Source of the DNA: Hydractinia symbiolongicarpus
Lineage: Eukaryota > Cnidaria > Hydrozoa > Anthoathecata > Hydractiniidae
Direction of reading: 5' to 3'
Assembly (NCBI RefSeq): GCF_029227915.1
Contig: NC_079886.1
Span: 11,431,501-11,495,500 of the forward strand
Length of the DNA stretch: 64,000 bases
The stretch's first letter is position 1. Every line of letters begins with the position of its first letter. This document shows positions 47,969 through 58,560 of this stretch, in pieces. A model generated the notes under the pieces. That model ran no database searches. It was not told where the DNA came from and saw only the letters and a program-made list of their open reading frames with translations. Position numbers and translations under genes: made by a program.

Positions 47969-48610
47969 TTATCATGAGGAGCTGGATACCGGACTCCTGT
48001 TCTTTTTGAGAAAAATCTCGCTAAAATAACTTCCAAAGGAACCTTTGTGAGGCTACTACTATCAGGTAAAAAGATATTCGTCACAGGATTTTTTATATTC
48101 TCTGCGGAAAAGTTATCGAAGCCCGACAAAAATTTATTGTTGCTTGCACCGAACAGTCAAGGTGAACTGATAATTAGCCAAACATTAGCTAACATGTACC
48201 AACGCCCTTAAAATTTGCAATATTTTAATTTATTTTTGTCACACTACCACCACTGCAAATACCCTCTTTATCACTGCGTTAACTACGGTTATGTGAAACT
48301 GCCAGTTAAAAGCTGTAAAAGTCAACATTTTGTTGATACATTCTTCAAACTCGCATATAAGCAACCAGCATCCCGAAATTTGCTCATAACTAATCTCGTT
48401 TTCTTGCTATTCTGCATTTTTATATGCATATTTCGCGGAACCAAATGGATATGGAAATAGGTCTATTATACTGTGGGTAGCGTATAGTTATACTGCAACA
48501 GCTAACTATCATGTAACATTAAATGTACATACTGGCGAAGTAGTAAAAAGATCGTTCCAACAACTTCATTAAAAACATTACAAATTCACCGATAGTCAAA
48601 TAACGTTCCA
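47969..48610. other. No gene seen
   Basis: Flank of the BEL/Pao relic. The frames at 47923-48129 (minus) and 48215-48460 (plus) have no known domain. I found no LTR here. Confidence 0.4.
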
Positions 48611-50491
48611 TTGGATTCACTCCGAACAAAAGCCTTTGAAGCAGTGGTTAAAAATAGAGTCATCGAGATCAGGAGATTTACCCAACCACAGGATTGGAAG
48701 TTTGTGCAGAGCAAAAATATGATTGCAGACATCGGAACTCGGAAAGGTGCAAAAATAAAAGATGTTGACCAAAGTTCAATTTGGATAAATGGATTGGATT
48801 GGATGAAATTAGATGAAAGTCAATTTCCGGCTAAATCAGTAGAAGAAGTGAAATTGAGCAATAACGAAAAGTCCGATTTACAAAAAGAAATAATTCTATC
48901 CTCTGATATAATTCAATTCCCATATTCTGATTTAGATAATGGTGTTGTTGAAAGGAAAACTGAAGTCTTCAATTCAAAGCTGATAGCAAAAAGAAATGTA
49001 CCAACTGAAGTGCTGGAGAGGTATAAATTCTCTAATTGCCTTTTAGATCCAAACTTCACGAGATTCAATACCATTATAAGAATTGTTGCTTATGTCATAA
49101 GATTCATTCGAAATTTGAAGGAAAAAATGAGAAGTAAGGTAATACAAAACAAATCGATTCTTCTCTATAATGAAGAAATTGAAGAATCAAAGAATTATTT
49201 CTTCAGAAAGGCTACACTTGAAGTAAAAGAGTTCGTAAAGGAATCAAGGTACAGAAAGATAGCAAAGGAAAGAGGAGGTATCTTGTAATATGTCGGTCGA
49301 ATGCTCCCTTCTAAAAACGTGAATAGTGTTGGAACACTCTCGAATGTCATGAAAGATTTAAGCACTGCTATATTCTGTGTGCCTTTCATAGATAAACATT
49401 CACCTCTAGCGTATAGTATTGTGAATGAAGTACATTGGTATAGTGACGTTGCAAAACATTCTGGAATTGAAACTGTGTACCGCTATGTTTTAAAATTTAG
49501 CTATATTTTAGATGGCAGGAATTTGATAAAATTGTTTCGAAAGCAATGTGAGAGATGCCGATTCCTGAATAAGAAATCCATCGACGTTACCATGGGCCCA
49601 AATGCAAACATCACAATTGCGCCTCCATTTTATGTTACACAGGTAGATTTAGCAGGACCATTTCCGTCTTACTCAACACATCACAAGAGAAAGACAGTAA
49701 AAATTTAGATGGCTGTATTATGCTGCGCTACAACATCAGCCGTTAAGATCAAGGTAATGGATGATTATAGCGCGGATAGTTTTATACAAAGCTTCGTAAG
49801 GTTTGCATGCGAAGTAGGATAGCCGAAATTTCTACCACCGGACGAGGGTAGCCAAATTGTCAGCAGCTGTTCGTCCATGAAACTTAACTTTACGGACATA
49901 AAGAATGCGTTGCACTTGAAGATGAATGTTCAATTCAAGACGTGTCCAGTAGTTGGTCATAACTTTCACGGGAAAGTTGAGAGGAAAATCAAAAAAATTA
50001 AAGCTTCCATCGAGAAAAATCCACACAATGAGAGATTATCGATCATCTCTAACACGATCAATGATTTACCACTTGCGCTAGGAAATTTCGTTTCCGACTT
50101 CGAGCAGATGGATTTAACCACACCAAACCGACTGTTACTAGGCCGAAATAATGACCGCAGTCCAACCGCAGGATTTGACTTGGTATCAAAACCTAAGAAA
50201 TTGTGAAGAGAAAATCAAAAGGTGCTCGAAGTATGGTTCGAAGGGTGGTTAATATCACACGTGCCCAAATTAATGCATCAACCAAAATGGTTCAATAGCG
50301 ATCTTTGTATAAAAGTCGGCGACATAGTGCTATTCCTGAAGCAGGAAAATCCCTTATGTTCCACTTATCAATACGGAATGGTGACGTCAGTTACAGTATA
50401 TAAAGATGGAAAGGTCCGCAGATGCGACGTGAAATATCGAAATTTTAGCGAAAATGTAAACCGTACAACACAGAGATCTGTTCATGGTTAA
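48611..50491 (+). pseudogene. BEL/Pao retrotransposon pol (RNase H end to integrase), multiply broken
   Basis: The first frame (48611-49288) begins with the BEL/Pao stretch after RNase H (NMIADIGTRKGAKIKDV, SIWINGLDWM). The second (49301-49708) holds the integrase zinc region (HSGIETVYR, CERCRFLNKK) and the first catalytic Asp (TQVDLAGPFP). A third, after in-frame stops, contains PDEGSQIVSS (second Asp), GKVERKIKKI (Glu) and the C-terminal DIVLFLKQ region. Stops at about 49286, 49706, 49817 and 50203 break the chain. Gag, protease and most of reverse transcriptase are absent. It is a dead 5'-truncated copy. Confidence 0.8.
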
Positions 50492-51108
50492 CGATCTATT
50501 TTTCAACGTATTCGGATTCAACGTTTGACACAAGTGAGAAGCCAGAGTGAGCTCTTAAAAACTACAACAATTTATTCAACTTTTAAATAAAAAAATCAAA
50601 GCGTTGACGTAATTTGTATCAGAAGATTTTTTTCAATTTTCAACCTTCAAGTTTGCATTTGGGCCCATGGTAACGTCGATGGATTTCTTATTCAGGAATC
50701 GGCATCTCTCACATTATTTTCGAAACAATTTTATCAAATTCCTTCCATCTGAAATATAGCTAAATTTTAAAACATAGCGATACGAGAGTTAATTGTATCA
50801 ACAAATCTCGCAGTTCCGTGGGTGGAGTGTAAATTTGTGTTGTATGTCTCGATTTGTCTCGGTTTGTTTACAGACTGTTCGGTACTTTATTCAATAATAA
50901 TCCCGTAGAGAAATAAAAATTTAATTGTATGCCTATATATTATGGTTAACGATCTATTTTTCTACGCATTCGAATTCAACGTTTGACACAAGTGAGATGC
51001 CAGAGTGAGCTTTAAAAACAACAACAATTTATTCAACTTTTAAATAAAAAAATCAAGGCGTTGACGTATTTTGTAACAGAAGATTTTGTTCAACTTTCAA
51101 CCTTCAAG
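50484..51108. repeat. Direct repeats enclosing an inverted piece of the integrase
   Basis: Bases 50484-50651 and 50942-51108 are diverged direct repeats, both starting ATGGTTAACGATCTATTTTT. Between them, 50651-50779 is the reverse complement of 49481-49609 in the integrase zinc region with about 4 differences in 129 bases. The remaining 50780-50941 has AATAAA and TATATA and may be LTR-like. The first repeat overlaps the last codons of pol, so the 3' end of the element has been duplicated and rearranged. Confidence 0.85.
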
Positions 51109-51361
51109 TTTTTTCAATCACACGTTCAAGTTTTTATACGCTGTTTATTTTGCTGTGGCAAGCTGGTATGTTTATATAATTTATTACGTTTGAATCTCAA
51201 TCTATAAATTTCATTCTAAATTGTAAATATTTTTTTGTTTAGTTTGAACAACATCATTCGTGTTACAACATCCGCAGCAAAATTTGTGTTTAACTTGTGT
51301 GTAAGGTCCTATGTACTCGTGAAACCTAACAGAATTTATAACCAAACTTTTAAGAAAGGCA

Positions 51362-51960
51362 TTGGAAAATGTAGTAACTAGTGACAATGTTTTCTCAGAA
51401 ATTGTTTCAAAAGAATTTCAAGCATATGAAGAGTATGGTTTTGACAGAGCTATCTCACAAAAAATAGTACATCAACTTCACCAACATAGAATAAAATTAG
51501 CCATAACAAATCATCAGAAAAATTCTATTCTTCATACTATACAAATATTGTTACACATGCTATAAATTTTATACCTCCGTCGATAAACAGTAAATACTTC
51601 AAAATAGTTCTCATAAAGCTTGGTGACTTATTATGGTCTACGATTAATGAAACTACAAGTGCTACTGCTGACAAAAATATTAATTTATCTGAAAAGGAAA
51701 TAGGAGGACTCCAGTATATTGGGGGATATATTTTACACAAACTTCACAGTAACTTGAAAAGTTCAAAAAATTGAGTCTGTAATACCAATAAGCAATAGCA
51801 CTTATGGAAGTAAGTAAGGGGGAAGAAATCAATAATTTGATTTCTCATTTAAATCGAGGTGAAGTGTGGCAAAGTTCTCTTCCAATTCAAAAAATATTGA
51901 TAATCTGTGAAAAATATTTCCGACTAAAGACTAAAAATGTTAGTTTAAGAAAAAAAAGAT
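51362..51960 (+). pseudogene. Transposon-type protein C-terminal fragment, decayed
   Basis: The frame 51362-51565 (FSEIVSKEFQAYEEYGFDRA and later TNHQKNSILHTIQ) and a following frame (FIPPSINSKYFKIVLIKLGD, EKEIGGLQYIGGYILHKLH) resemble the C-terminal half of long transposon-derived proteins repeated in cnidarian genomes. Frame changes and stops from 51775 on mark it as dead. I cannot name the superfamily with confidence. Confidence 0.35.
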
Positions 51961-52734
51961 AGGGAAATGTTCTTCTGGCGCAATGCACATCTCGCGCACA
52001 CGCACGCCACAGTCAACCACAACAAGTCCTGAATATCCAGTACCCTGCGGTACCATGCAGAGCCTATCCATAATTATTCCCTAACAATCAATGCATAGCC
52101 ATGGTTATTCCCTAATATTCAATGCAGTGCAGTGACGTCATAAAAGTATGCAGAATAGGAGTCAAAAAATTTCTAGCGCAATTCCCATAATATTCTACGC
52201 GCACACCAAAAAAGGGAATTCTCTAAAAATCAACGCATGCGCAGTAAATCTGGGCAATCTTCGGTACTTGTTGAAACATATATATAATGGTACAATGATA
52301 CTGGTGCTCCGTAGAACTATGCGACAAAGTCAGGTGCCTCATAAGATACAACCCTCCACAGGTGAGTACAAAACATACAGCGAAATCTGGCTTTTTTCAT
52401 GTCAAAGAAAACATGGCTGCTCATATGAGTGATGGTGGAGAGTACGTATACGAAGGCTACTTTTGTGGAGATGCTGTCTGGCTTACGTGGAAGAGCGAAA
52501 GGTGTATGACAGCGCGTATAAAATATCGCTGTGGCTTATGAAAAGGCGCTACAAAGGAAGGCCTGCTCCGGATTGGAGACGCCTCGAAAGATTTGGGGTC
52601 GACTTGATGCAAAAGGATTTTTTGGGGTTGGTTTGAAACCAATGTTATCTTACAACATGGTTGTAAGATAATACTACTAATAAATGTGCGTCAACTGCTA
52701 ATCAAAATTCAATAGCCTTGGAACTTTAGTATTC
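51961..52734. other. Flank of the Polinton-like block
   Basis: Contains CGCATGCGC motifs and, at 52424-52636, a GC-richer stretch with short overlapping plus frames: one from ATG 52425, another ending at 52636 that is rich in Arg/Lys (KRRYKGRPAPDWRRLERFG). This may be a further decayed gene of the element. No terminal inverted repeat was identified. Confidence 0.35.
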
Positions 52735-52893
52735 ATGACCTTCCTGACCGGCATTGGTCTCTCTCTGCCACTTATAGCCTTGGCCTGCGTACAAGAATCG
52801 GAGAGGGAGAAGTATAATAAGCAGAGGATTCAAGACCTATGGGAACGTCTTGATGACGTGGAAGATGATCGTCCTTGTAACTGTGATAAATAA
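52735..52893 (+). CDS. Small membrane protein at the left of the Polinton-like block
   Basis: A 52-codon frame starting MTFLTGIGLSLPLIALACVQ, one hydrophobic segment, followed by a charged tail (KQRIQDLWERLDDVEDD) and CNCDK. Its TAA is immediately followed by the ATG of the next ORF (52894). Tight packing with a downstream gene suggests a compact virus-like layout. No family recognised. Confidence 0.45.
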   Translation: MTFLTGIGLSLPLIALACVQESEREKYNKQRIQDLWERLDDVEDDRPCNCDK

Positions 52894-53082
52894 ATGGAAC
52901 ATTGTAAGGACTGTGAAAGGGTGCTCGATGCATACGACAGATGTACCTGCGGACGTAGGTTTGTGGTTAATGGTAAAATGTTGTGTTGGTACTGCTATCA
53001 CGAATATATCGCATATAACGGAGGTGGTTGCGTATGTACAATGACATGCAATTTTCTGAAGTCGTTCGAAATTATACAATAA
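52894..53082 (+). CDS. Small Cys-rich (probably zinc-binding) protein
   Basis: A 62-codon frame beginning MEHCKDCERVLDAYDRCTCG with LCWYCYHEY and NGGGCVC further on. The spacing of the Cys pairs suggests a zinc ribbon. It shares its core with the ORF at 46756-46974. It abuts the membrane-protein ORF upstream and overlaps the next gene, whose ATG (53034) lies inside it in another frame. Function unknown. Confidence 0.55.
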   Translation: MEHCKDCERVLDAYDRCTCGRRFVVNGKMLCWYCYHEYIAYNGGGCVCTMTCNFLKSFEIIQ

Positions 53083-53661
53083 ACACGATGCTGAAATTTG
53101 AGAATGAGCTTGTCAACCCTAAATTATTCTACTCATTTGCCGCTACCTTTACAGACATGAACGATATAAATGTGGAATACCTAACAGTGTCAGATCCCAT
53201 TCATGCTAATGGGGGTAAGGATCAACGGTACATTATAGGCTACCATACACGGGACCTTGCGGTAGCCCTCAGGGTAAAGACGCCTAAAATCTGGTCCCCA
53301 CATGGAGTCACCAGATATAATGCCAATGCTGTACCGGCAATGAGTTCTGATTTTGAGGAGTACCATGATTGGATTGCAAAGTATCGTCAAATCTGGTCCA
53401 AGATTGAGGAGCTGATGTCTGAGCAATTGACGACAGAACCTGTGAAAAAGGACCGTTATGTGAACGCTAAACTCAAATATTACAAGGATACGGTCACAAC
53501 TAACTTCTATGCCAGTACCCTATGATGAACCCTGACAAGCCAGTGCCATCCTAGCTATTTCATGGGTGTATGTGCAAGGCAAAAACTACTACCTCCAGGT
53601 ACTTATTACAGAATGTCGAAATAAGGACTTTAAAGAAGAATGGTTGCTGAGTGAGGATTAA
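53034..53661 (+). pseudogene. Polinton-associated protein of unknown function, broken
   Basis: The first frame (ATG 53034 to 53525) is a 163-residue protein starting MYNDMQFSEVVRNY, with KIWSPHGVTRYNANA, DFEEYHDWIAKY and KKDRYVNAKLKYYKD. A second frame from about 53509 carries on to 53661 after one in-frame stop (MPVPYDEP-stop, then YVQGKNYYLQVLI). This suggests one frameshift and one stop in what was a ~210-residue protein. I recall similar proteins next to cnidarian Mavericks but cannot assign a role. Its 3' end overlaps the convergent minus-strand gene by about 30 bp. Confidence 0.5.
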
Positions 53662-54282
53662 AAAACCACATATTTTTTAAAACATCTTGCCTCCCTTCTT
53701 CTCGACCCTTGGTAACTAGCTGGGCACGCTCTTGTTCATTGATACTATTCACAATCCTATTAAAACGTTGTCGCATCTGTTCCTTCAGCAGCATATACAT
53801 TTCCTTTTCACGGCTAATCAGGCTATACTCGTAGTCACTGATCACGCCATTTTCATTGCCTTGCTGATCAGGTCGAAGATAGAGTTCAGTTTGCTTTCCG
53901 CGAGTAGCCTTATACCCTCATGCTTTTTCGATTTGACACGGAGTCTTTTTGAGGCGTTTCTAAGGCCTGCTTGGCCAATTCTGGCCGCAATCGCGAGTCC
54001 CCCCATGGCACAGGCCAAAGGAACTCTCAAGCCAGAGGCCATGGCACCAATCCCTAGTCCTGACGTAATCACGCCTATACCAAGCAGTCCGTGGTCACAG
54101 AAGCGTACCCACGTATTATGCATTTTAAACTTCTTCACAAGCCTGTTCCGCTCCTTGATTTCATCCCGTAGATATTGCTCTATTTCCTCGATCTTTTTAA
54201 GCCTAAAAATCAATCCTTCATCCTGCATATCGGCGCCTTGCGCAGGTGCACTCGGCAAACTCGGACACAGTTTATCAGACAT
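53630..54282 (-). pseudogene. Polinton-associated two-TM protein, frameshifted
   Basis: Frame 54282-53842 starts MSDKLCPSLPSAPAQG. It has a charged predicted coiled stretch (RLKKIEEIEQYLRDEIKERN) and two hydrophobic segments (LLGIGVITSGLGIGAMASGL and VPLACAMGGLAIAARIG), then a basic region. A frame change near 53846 leads to a second frame (53845-53630) with SREKEMYMLLKEQMRQ and KGREEGRQD. Proteins of this form recur in virus-like elements of cnidarians; a virion-membrane or assembly role is only a guess. Confidence 0.55.
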
Positions 54283-54299
54283 TCTCTTTATTCTATCAG

Positions 54300-54640
54300 C
54301 AAATGCATCGTAAGGCCGGTGAACGTGACGTTCTTCTCAAGGTGATAGACGTCTGTTATCATGAATTCTAGACGATCAGTTGAACCCTTCAGTGGAAGGT
54401 AAACAGGGGTATCAAAACTCCAGGTCAGCATATCCCCCAAGCGTTTAGCTCCTTAGTGGGAAGTAAGGCCAGAATTTTAAACTTTTTGTCATCAAGAAGG
54501 CAGTCGTCTTCATCCAGCCGGGGACAAACGAGTCTTAACATATGGTAAACATCGGTTCTGTAGTATGCATCGTGGTCGCCAGCGGTGTAGTATTTTTTTC
54601 GCAGGATCGTAGGGCAGGCCCAAAAGCTCTTGCAATGGTC
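54300..54640 (-). pseudogene. Polinton capsid-side gene, 3' remnant
   Basis: In two frames the minus strand reads KFKILALLPTKELNAWGI and then PLKGSTDRLEFMITD, with one frame change near 54450. The upstream gene portion is cut off by the LINE at about 54641. The piece looks like the C-terminal part of a protein found beside the two-TM gene in cnidarian Mavericks, possibly a minor virion protein. The identity is uncertain. Confidence 0.35.
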
Positions 54641-56818
54641 GATGATTATTATTATTATTATTATTATTTAAGAATATTTATACAGGATGTGCACTTCAAT
54701 ATAAAAATATTGCTATTAATATGCGTCCTGTTTAAAAGTTAAAATGTAAGAATAATCAATTAAAATTAGTTAAATATATTATACAATAAAATAAAATGAA
54801 AAGATCGTTGGTAAAAAGCATGACAAAAATTTAAAATAAAAAGAGACGGTTCGACGAAAACACTACGTAAAGAGATGTCACGAGCGTGGTAAGGCAAACA
54901 AACGAGCCACCAAGTACCATATGTTCAAGAAACATTTGCCAACGTGATGAACATAGGCCATTATAAAGAAGACTCCTGGAAAGTAATGTAAAGTATGTCT
55001 ATTACAGACAAAAATTACAATGCAAGCACCGACCTCGTTTCGAAGAATAATAGTGTAGATCCTGGAAACGAGGTTGATCAAGCATGATAGTGCTCGGAAA
55101 CAAGTTTCTTAAAAACCAAAAAACTCTCCTCTTGCCTTATTTTTATAGGCAAGGAATTGTATAATTTCACTCCCATGGAGAAAAAACCAGACGTAGCGAA
55201 CTTCAGCTTAGTAACAGGAACGTGGAGCAGAAATCCGCTATTTCTGGTTGCTCTTCCGTGTGTGTGGATCTTAAAATAATCAGTATAACTTTCACAAATT
55301 TCATTTGTCAGACATTTTTTCACCAGTATCACTGCATGTTTATGTATTTCGTGGATCACCGTAGGTTGTTTCTCTACCACTATTTTTGCTGTAAGTCTAT
55401 CGATACTTTGCAGCCTGTTCAGTTGCGTGCGATTTAAATTCAGATTAACAGCACAATTATACGTAATGCAAGGTAACACCATTCCCGTGTATGCCTTCAG
55501 TTTAGCTAATGGTGTCAACATCTTCGAGATGGAGTTCATCAAACGTAGTTTGCTACAGGTTTTTCTGTACATTCGATTGAAATTGATGTTTAGTGATAAG
55601 GTGTTGTGGAGGATTGTTCCTAGGTACTTGTATTCTTTGGTGGCTGGAATAGGTGTTTCGTTGTAGTACAATGACAATTCATCTCCCCATTTGGTCAGTT
55701 TTTTAGATGTACCGAATAACATTGACTCTGACTTGCCTTTTTTCAGGTTGATGACAAGACCATTTTCTTCAAAATACGAAGATACTTTTTTAAGTCGTTG
55801 TTTAATAGATTTTCAATAATACATTTGTTTGCTCCCGCTATGTATATGACTGTGTCGTCAGCAAATTCGATGTCGATTGAATTTTGTAGACATTCATTGA
55901 AGTCATTGAAATACACCAGAAAGAGTAACGGTCCTAGTATTGACCCCTGAGGCACTCCACATGTCACACTCATCAAGTCAGATTTGGAATTTTCAACTAC
56001 ACACATTTGTTTTCTATTAAAAAGGTAGTCACTAAACCATTCGTGAGTTGTACCATTTATACCATATGATGATAACTTTTCTAGAAGAGCTGGATGGTTG
56101 AGCGTATCGAATGCTTTTGAAAGATCGATATACAGCACACCGACTAGGTTACCATTATCAACTTCTTTACGGATACTATCAGCTAGTAAAATTGTTGCGA
56201 GCTCTGTGGATCTGCGTCTTCTGTATCCAAACTGGTGTTCTGATAAAAGCTTGTGATTTTCCAGATAATCGATAAGTTGTTTGTGTACAGCTTTTTCCAG
56301 TATTTTGGACAGAACAGGTAATACAGATATTGGGCGGAAATTACCACAATCTTTTGTGTCGCCTCCTTTGTAAATTGGAGTTACTTTGGCCTGACAGAAC
56401 TGTCGCTGCATCTTTAAAAATACCCGGTGGCAGATTATCCCATCCAGCAGCTTTTTTACGTTTCAACGATTGTAATTCTCTTTCTACAAACAGTTTGCTA
56501 ACGTATTCAAACTTAAAGGTTTTGTCAGTTCTACGCTCGTACTGCTTAGGTTTCTTCCAGATGAAATTTTGCAATGGAAATGCAGCTTGTTTGAGTTTTT
56601 CTGCAACAGTAGAATAGTAATAACAAAAACTTTTTGCTCTTGCAGTGTTTCTGGAACTATCGTTTGACGTAGTTTGTTGTGATTTTTTCGAATTTTTCGG
56701 AGGAAGGATTTCTTTTAAACACTTACAGAATTTTGCAGGATTTCTACAATTCTCAGAAAGTAAATCACTATGATACTTCTGTCTAGCATATTTTATTCTG
56801 TTGTTACAACGATTTTTA
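54641..56818 (-). mobile_element. LINE (non-LTR retrotransposon), 5'-truncated, frameshifted
   Basis: Minus-strand frames 56826-56341, 56411-55743 and 55722-55078 give successive parts of one ORF. There is a pre-RT region (KRKKAAGWDNLPPGIFKDAA), the RT domain with YIDLSKAFD, CGVPQGSILGPLLFLVYFND and the catalytic FADDTVIY, and the C-terminal region (YKYLGTILHNTLSLNINF, LYNSLPIKIRQ). At least two frame changes are needed. The 3' end is an (ATT)n run at 54646-54668 on the plus strand, the simple tail of several LINE clades. No endonuclease domain is left. It lies between two halves of the Polinton-like block. Confidence 0.8.
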
Positions 56819-57640
56819 AGGTCCAAAAAGATCGATTATCCGCACTTCACCATTACAACACCGAATGAAATGCATCAATTCGATCTATTGTACATGCCCC
56901 ATGACAAGCTATATTGCAATACGTACAAGTATATTCTGACAGTCATTGATGTAGCCTCACGCTACAAAGTAGCGAGACCCTTGCGCACAAAGAAAGCCAG
57001 CGAGGTCGCCGACATGGTCAGGGACATTTACAAAGCCGGACCGTTACACTACCCCAAGATTTTTCAATCCGACAACGGTAGCGAATTTAAGTCGGATGTG
57101 ACCAAGCTCCTAGAAGGCAAGGGGGTTGAGATTAGGCGGGCCACCACAAGTTACCAGCATACATTCACGGCCTTCGTGGAATCTTACAACAAGGTCCTTG
57201 CGGAGAGACTCTTTAAGCCTCAGGATGCACAAGAGTTGGCTTCCGATGAGACTAGTAGTATATGGGTCAAACACCTGTACACTATCGTCAAAGGCCTCAA
57301 CAATACCAAGACAACCATGATTGGCATGAAACCTAACAAGGCAATTAAGCTGGATGAAATACCCCTCGCAAAAAGCGAGGAATATCCCGATGAGAAACCC
57401 CTACCCAAGGATGGATTGTACTTATACCTCCTGCAGCCTGGGGAAGAGCACGGTGATGCAAAACGACGCGCAACTGATGCCTTCTGGAGTAGGAAAATGT
57501 ATAGGTTGGACCGTATAGTAGCAGGTAGCCGTGCTTTGTACTACTTAAAGGATGGTCCCGAAAGAAGCTTTGTTTCGGAAGAGTTGATGCTCATTCCTGA
57601 AGATGTTCAGGTGCCTCCGGAGCATGTTAAAGAGTGGTAG
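56819..57640 (+). CDS. Polinton/Maverick integrase (DDE), N-terminally truncated
   Basis: Retroviral-type integrase that would insert the element. The native frame is recognisable from SKKIDYPHF, just after the LINE junction, so the start and the N-terminal zinc region are lost. Catalytic residues: Asp in HQFDLLYMP, Asp in QSDNGSEF and Glu in AFVESYNK. The last two are separated by 35 residues (DD35E) and the first two by about 62. The C terminus has the usual WSRKMYRLDRIV, YYLKDGPERSF and EELMLIPED. The remaining 273 codons are open with no stop. It faces the minus-strand BRO-like gene, only about 28 bp apart. Confidence 0.82.
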   Translation, partial: RSKKIDYPHFTITTPNEMHQFDLLYMPHDKLYCNTYKYILTVIDVASRYKVARPLRTKKASEVADMVRDIYKAGPLHYPKIFQSDNGSEFKSDVTKLLEGKGVEIRRATTSYQHTFTAFVESYNKVLAERLFKPQDAQELASDETSSIWVKHLYTIVKGLNNTKTTMIGMKPNKAIKLDEIPLAKSEEYPDEKPLPKDGLYLYLLQPGEEHGDAKRRATDAFWSRKMYRLDRIVAGSRALYYLKDGPERSFVSEELMLIPEDVQVPPEHVKEW

Positions 57641-57668
57641 ACATCCTCAATTTTACCAATAACTTTAA

Positions 57669-58519
57669 CTACTTACAAGAGTAGTTAAAATTGGCGTCTG
57701 CGTAATCATCTAATGCCGGAACACCCAGTTTGTATAGGTCATCCCGAGTAAGATCGATTAGTCCAAAATGGTTTCTAAAACGTTCCACATGTCCCTCCTC
57801 TTCGAACCTATTAAAGGCGTGTATGCAATTGGGGTTGTCGATGACAACAATCTCCTCCGCCCCCGAGTAGTTGTCACTGAACCACAACCTCTTCTTGCCA
57901 GTATTACGCCTTTGTACACGCGTGCAAAAATAGGGAAGATGATGGTATTTATCGTCATCCTGTGAGCTATGCTTTCGATGAATCATGATAACGTTGTCTT
58001 TCCCTATATCCTGGGAGTGTGGTACGTACCGTTCTTTGAGCCTTGTAATTTCCTGGGTCGGTACTTCGAGTTCGTACCCCAGCTCCACAAGCTGTTCATC
58101 CTTGGAGTCTAGATCATCCTCGAGTATAGCGACGGCAATATCTCTATCCTCGATGGTCCGGCGGTGCTCCTTGAGCTCATCTTGTAATTTTTTCACACCT
58201 GCCCTGGCTAGCCATTTGATGACCCCAACAGCTTTTGGTTTTCGGGAACAACGAACTAGTTCCAAAGCGCCTTCAATTGTGACGAAGTGTGACGAAGACA
58301 TCGTGCCCATTTTTCGCCTTACCAAGGGGCACCCCAGAGATGCCCCTTGGACCCTACTATTTCGGACCTGGTAGATAGGAACGTTAAATGTATTGTCATA
58401 TTTTTAATATTTTCATTACCAAGGAAACGTCTCAAATCGGCACGTTTGAACATAGGTTGATCCTGATTATTGGATAGGGTCTCGATGGCTCCTGTGTTAA
58501 ACATAACTTGCGTTGACAT
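57669..58519 (-). pseudogene. BRO/MSV199-type protein of the Polinton-like element, frameshifted
   Basis: The N-terminal frame (58519-58319: MSTQVMFNTGAIETLSNN, FKRADLRRFLG) is the BRO-N-like part. The C-terminal frame (58325-57669) has FVTIEGALELVRCSRKPKAV and VIKWLARAGVKKLQ, a Glu/Asp/Arg-rich predicted coiled coil, then VPHSQD and a C-terminal domain (NPNCIHAFNRFEEEGH, HFGLIDLTRDDLYKL). The two frames meet near 58322, indicating a single frame break. BRO-family proteins are DNA-binding or regulatory proteins of large DNA viruses and their transposon relatives. Confidence 0.6.
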
Positions 58520-58560
58520 CTTTCTAATATATCAACGTAAGCCGGAGGATTTTAACATGC

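Noticed and set aside
53732-54313. 193-codon plus-strand frame
   Set aside because: Antisense shadow of the two-TM Polinton-associated gene, whose minus-strand reading has coherent domains.
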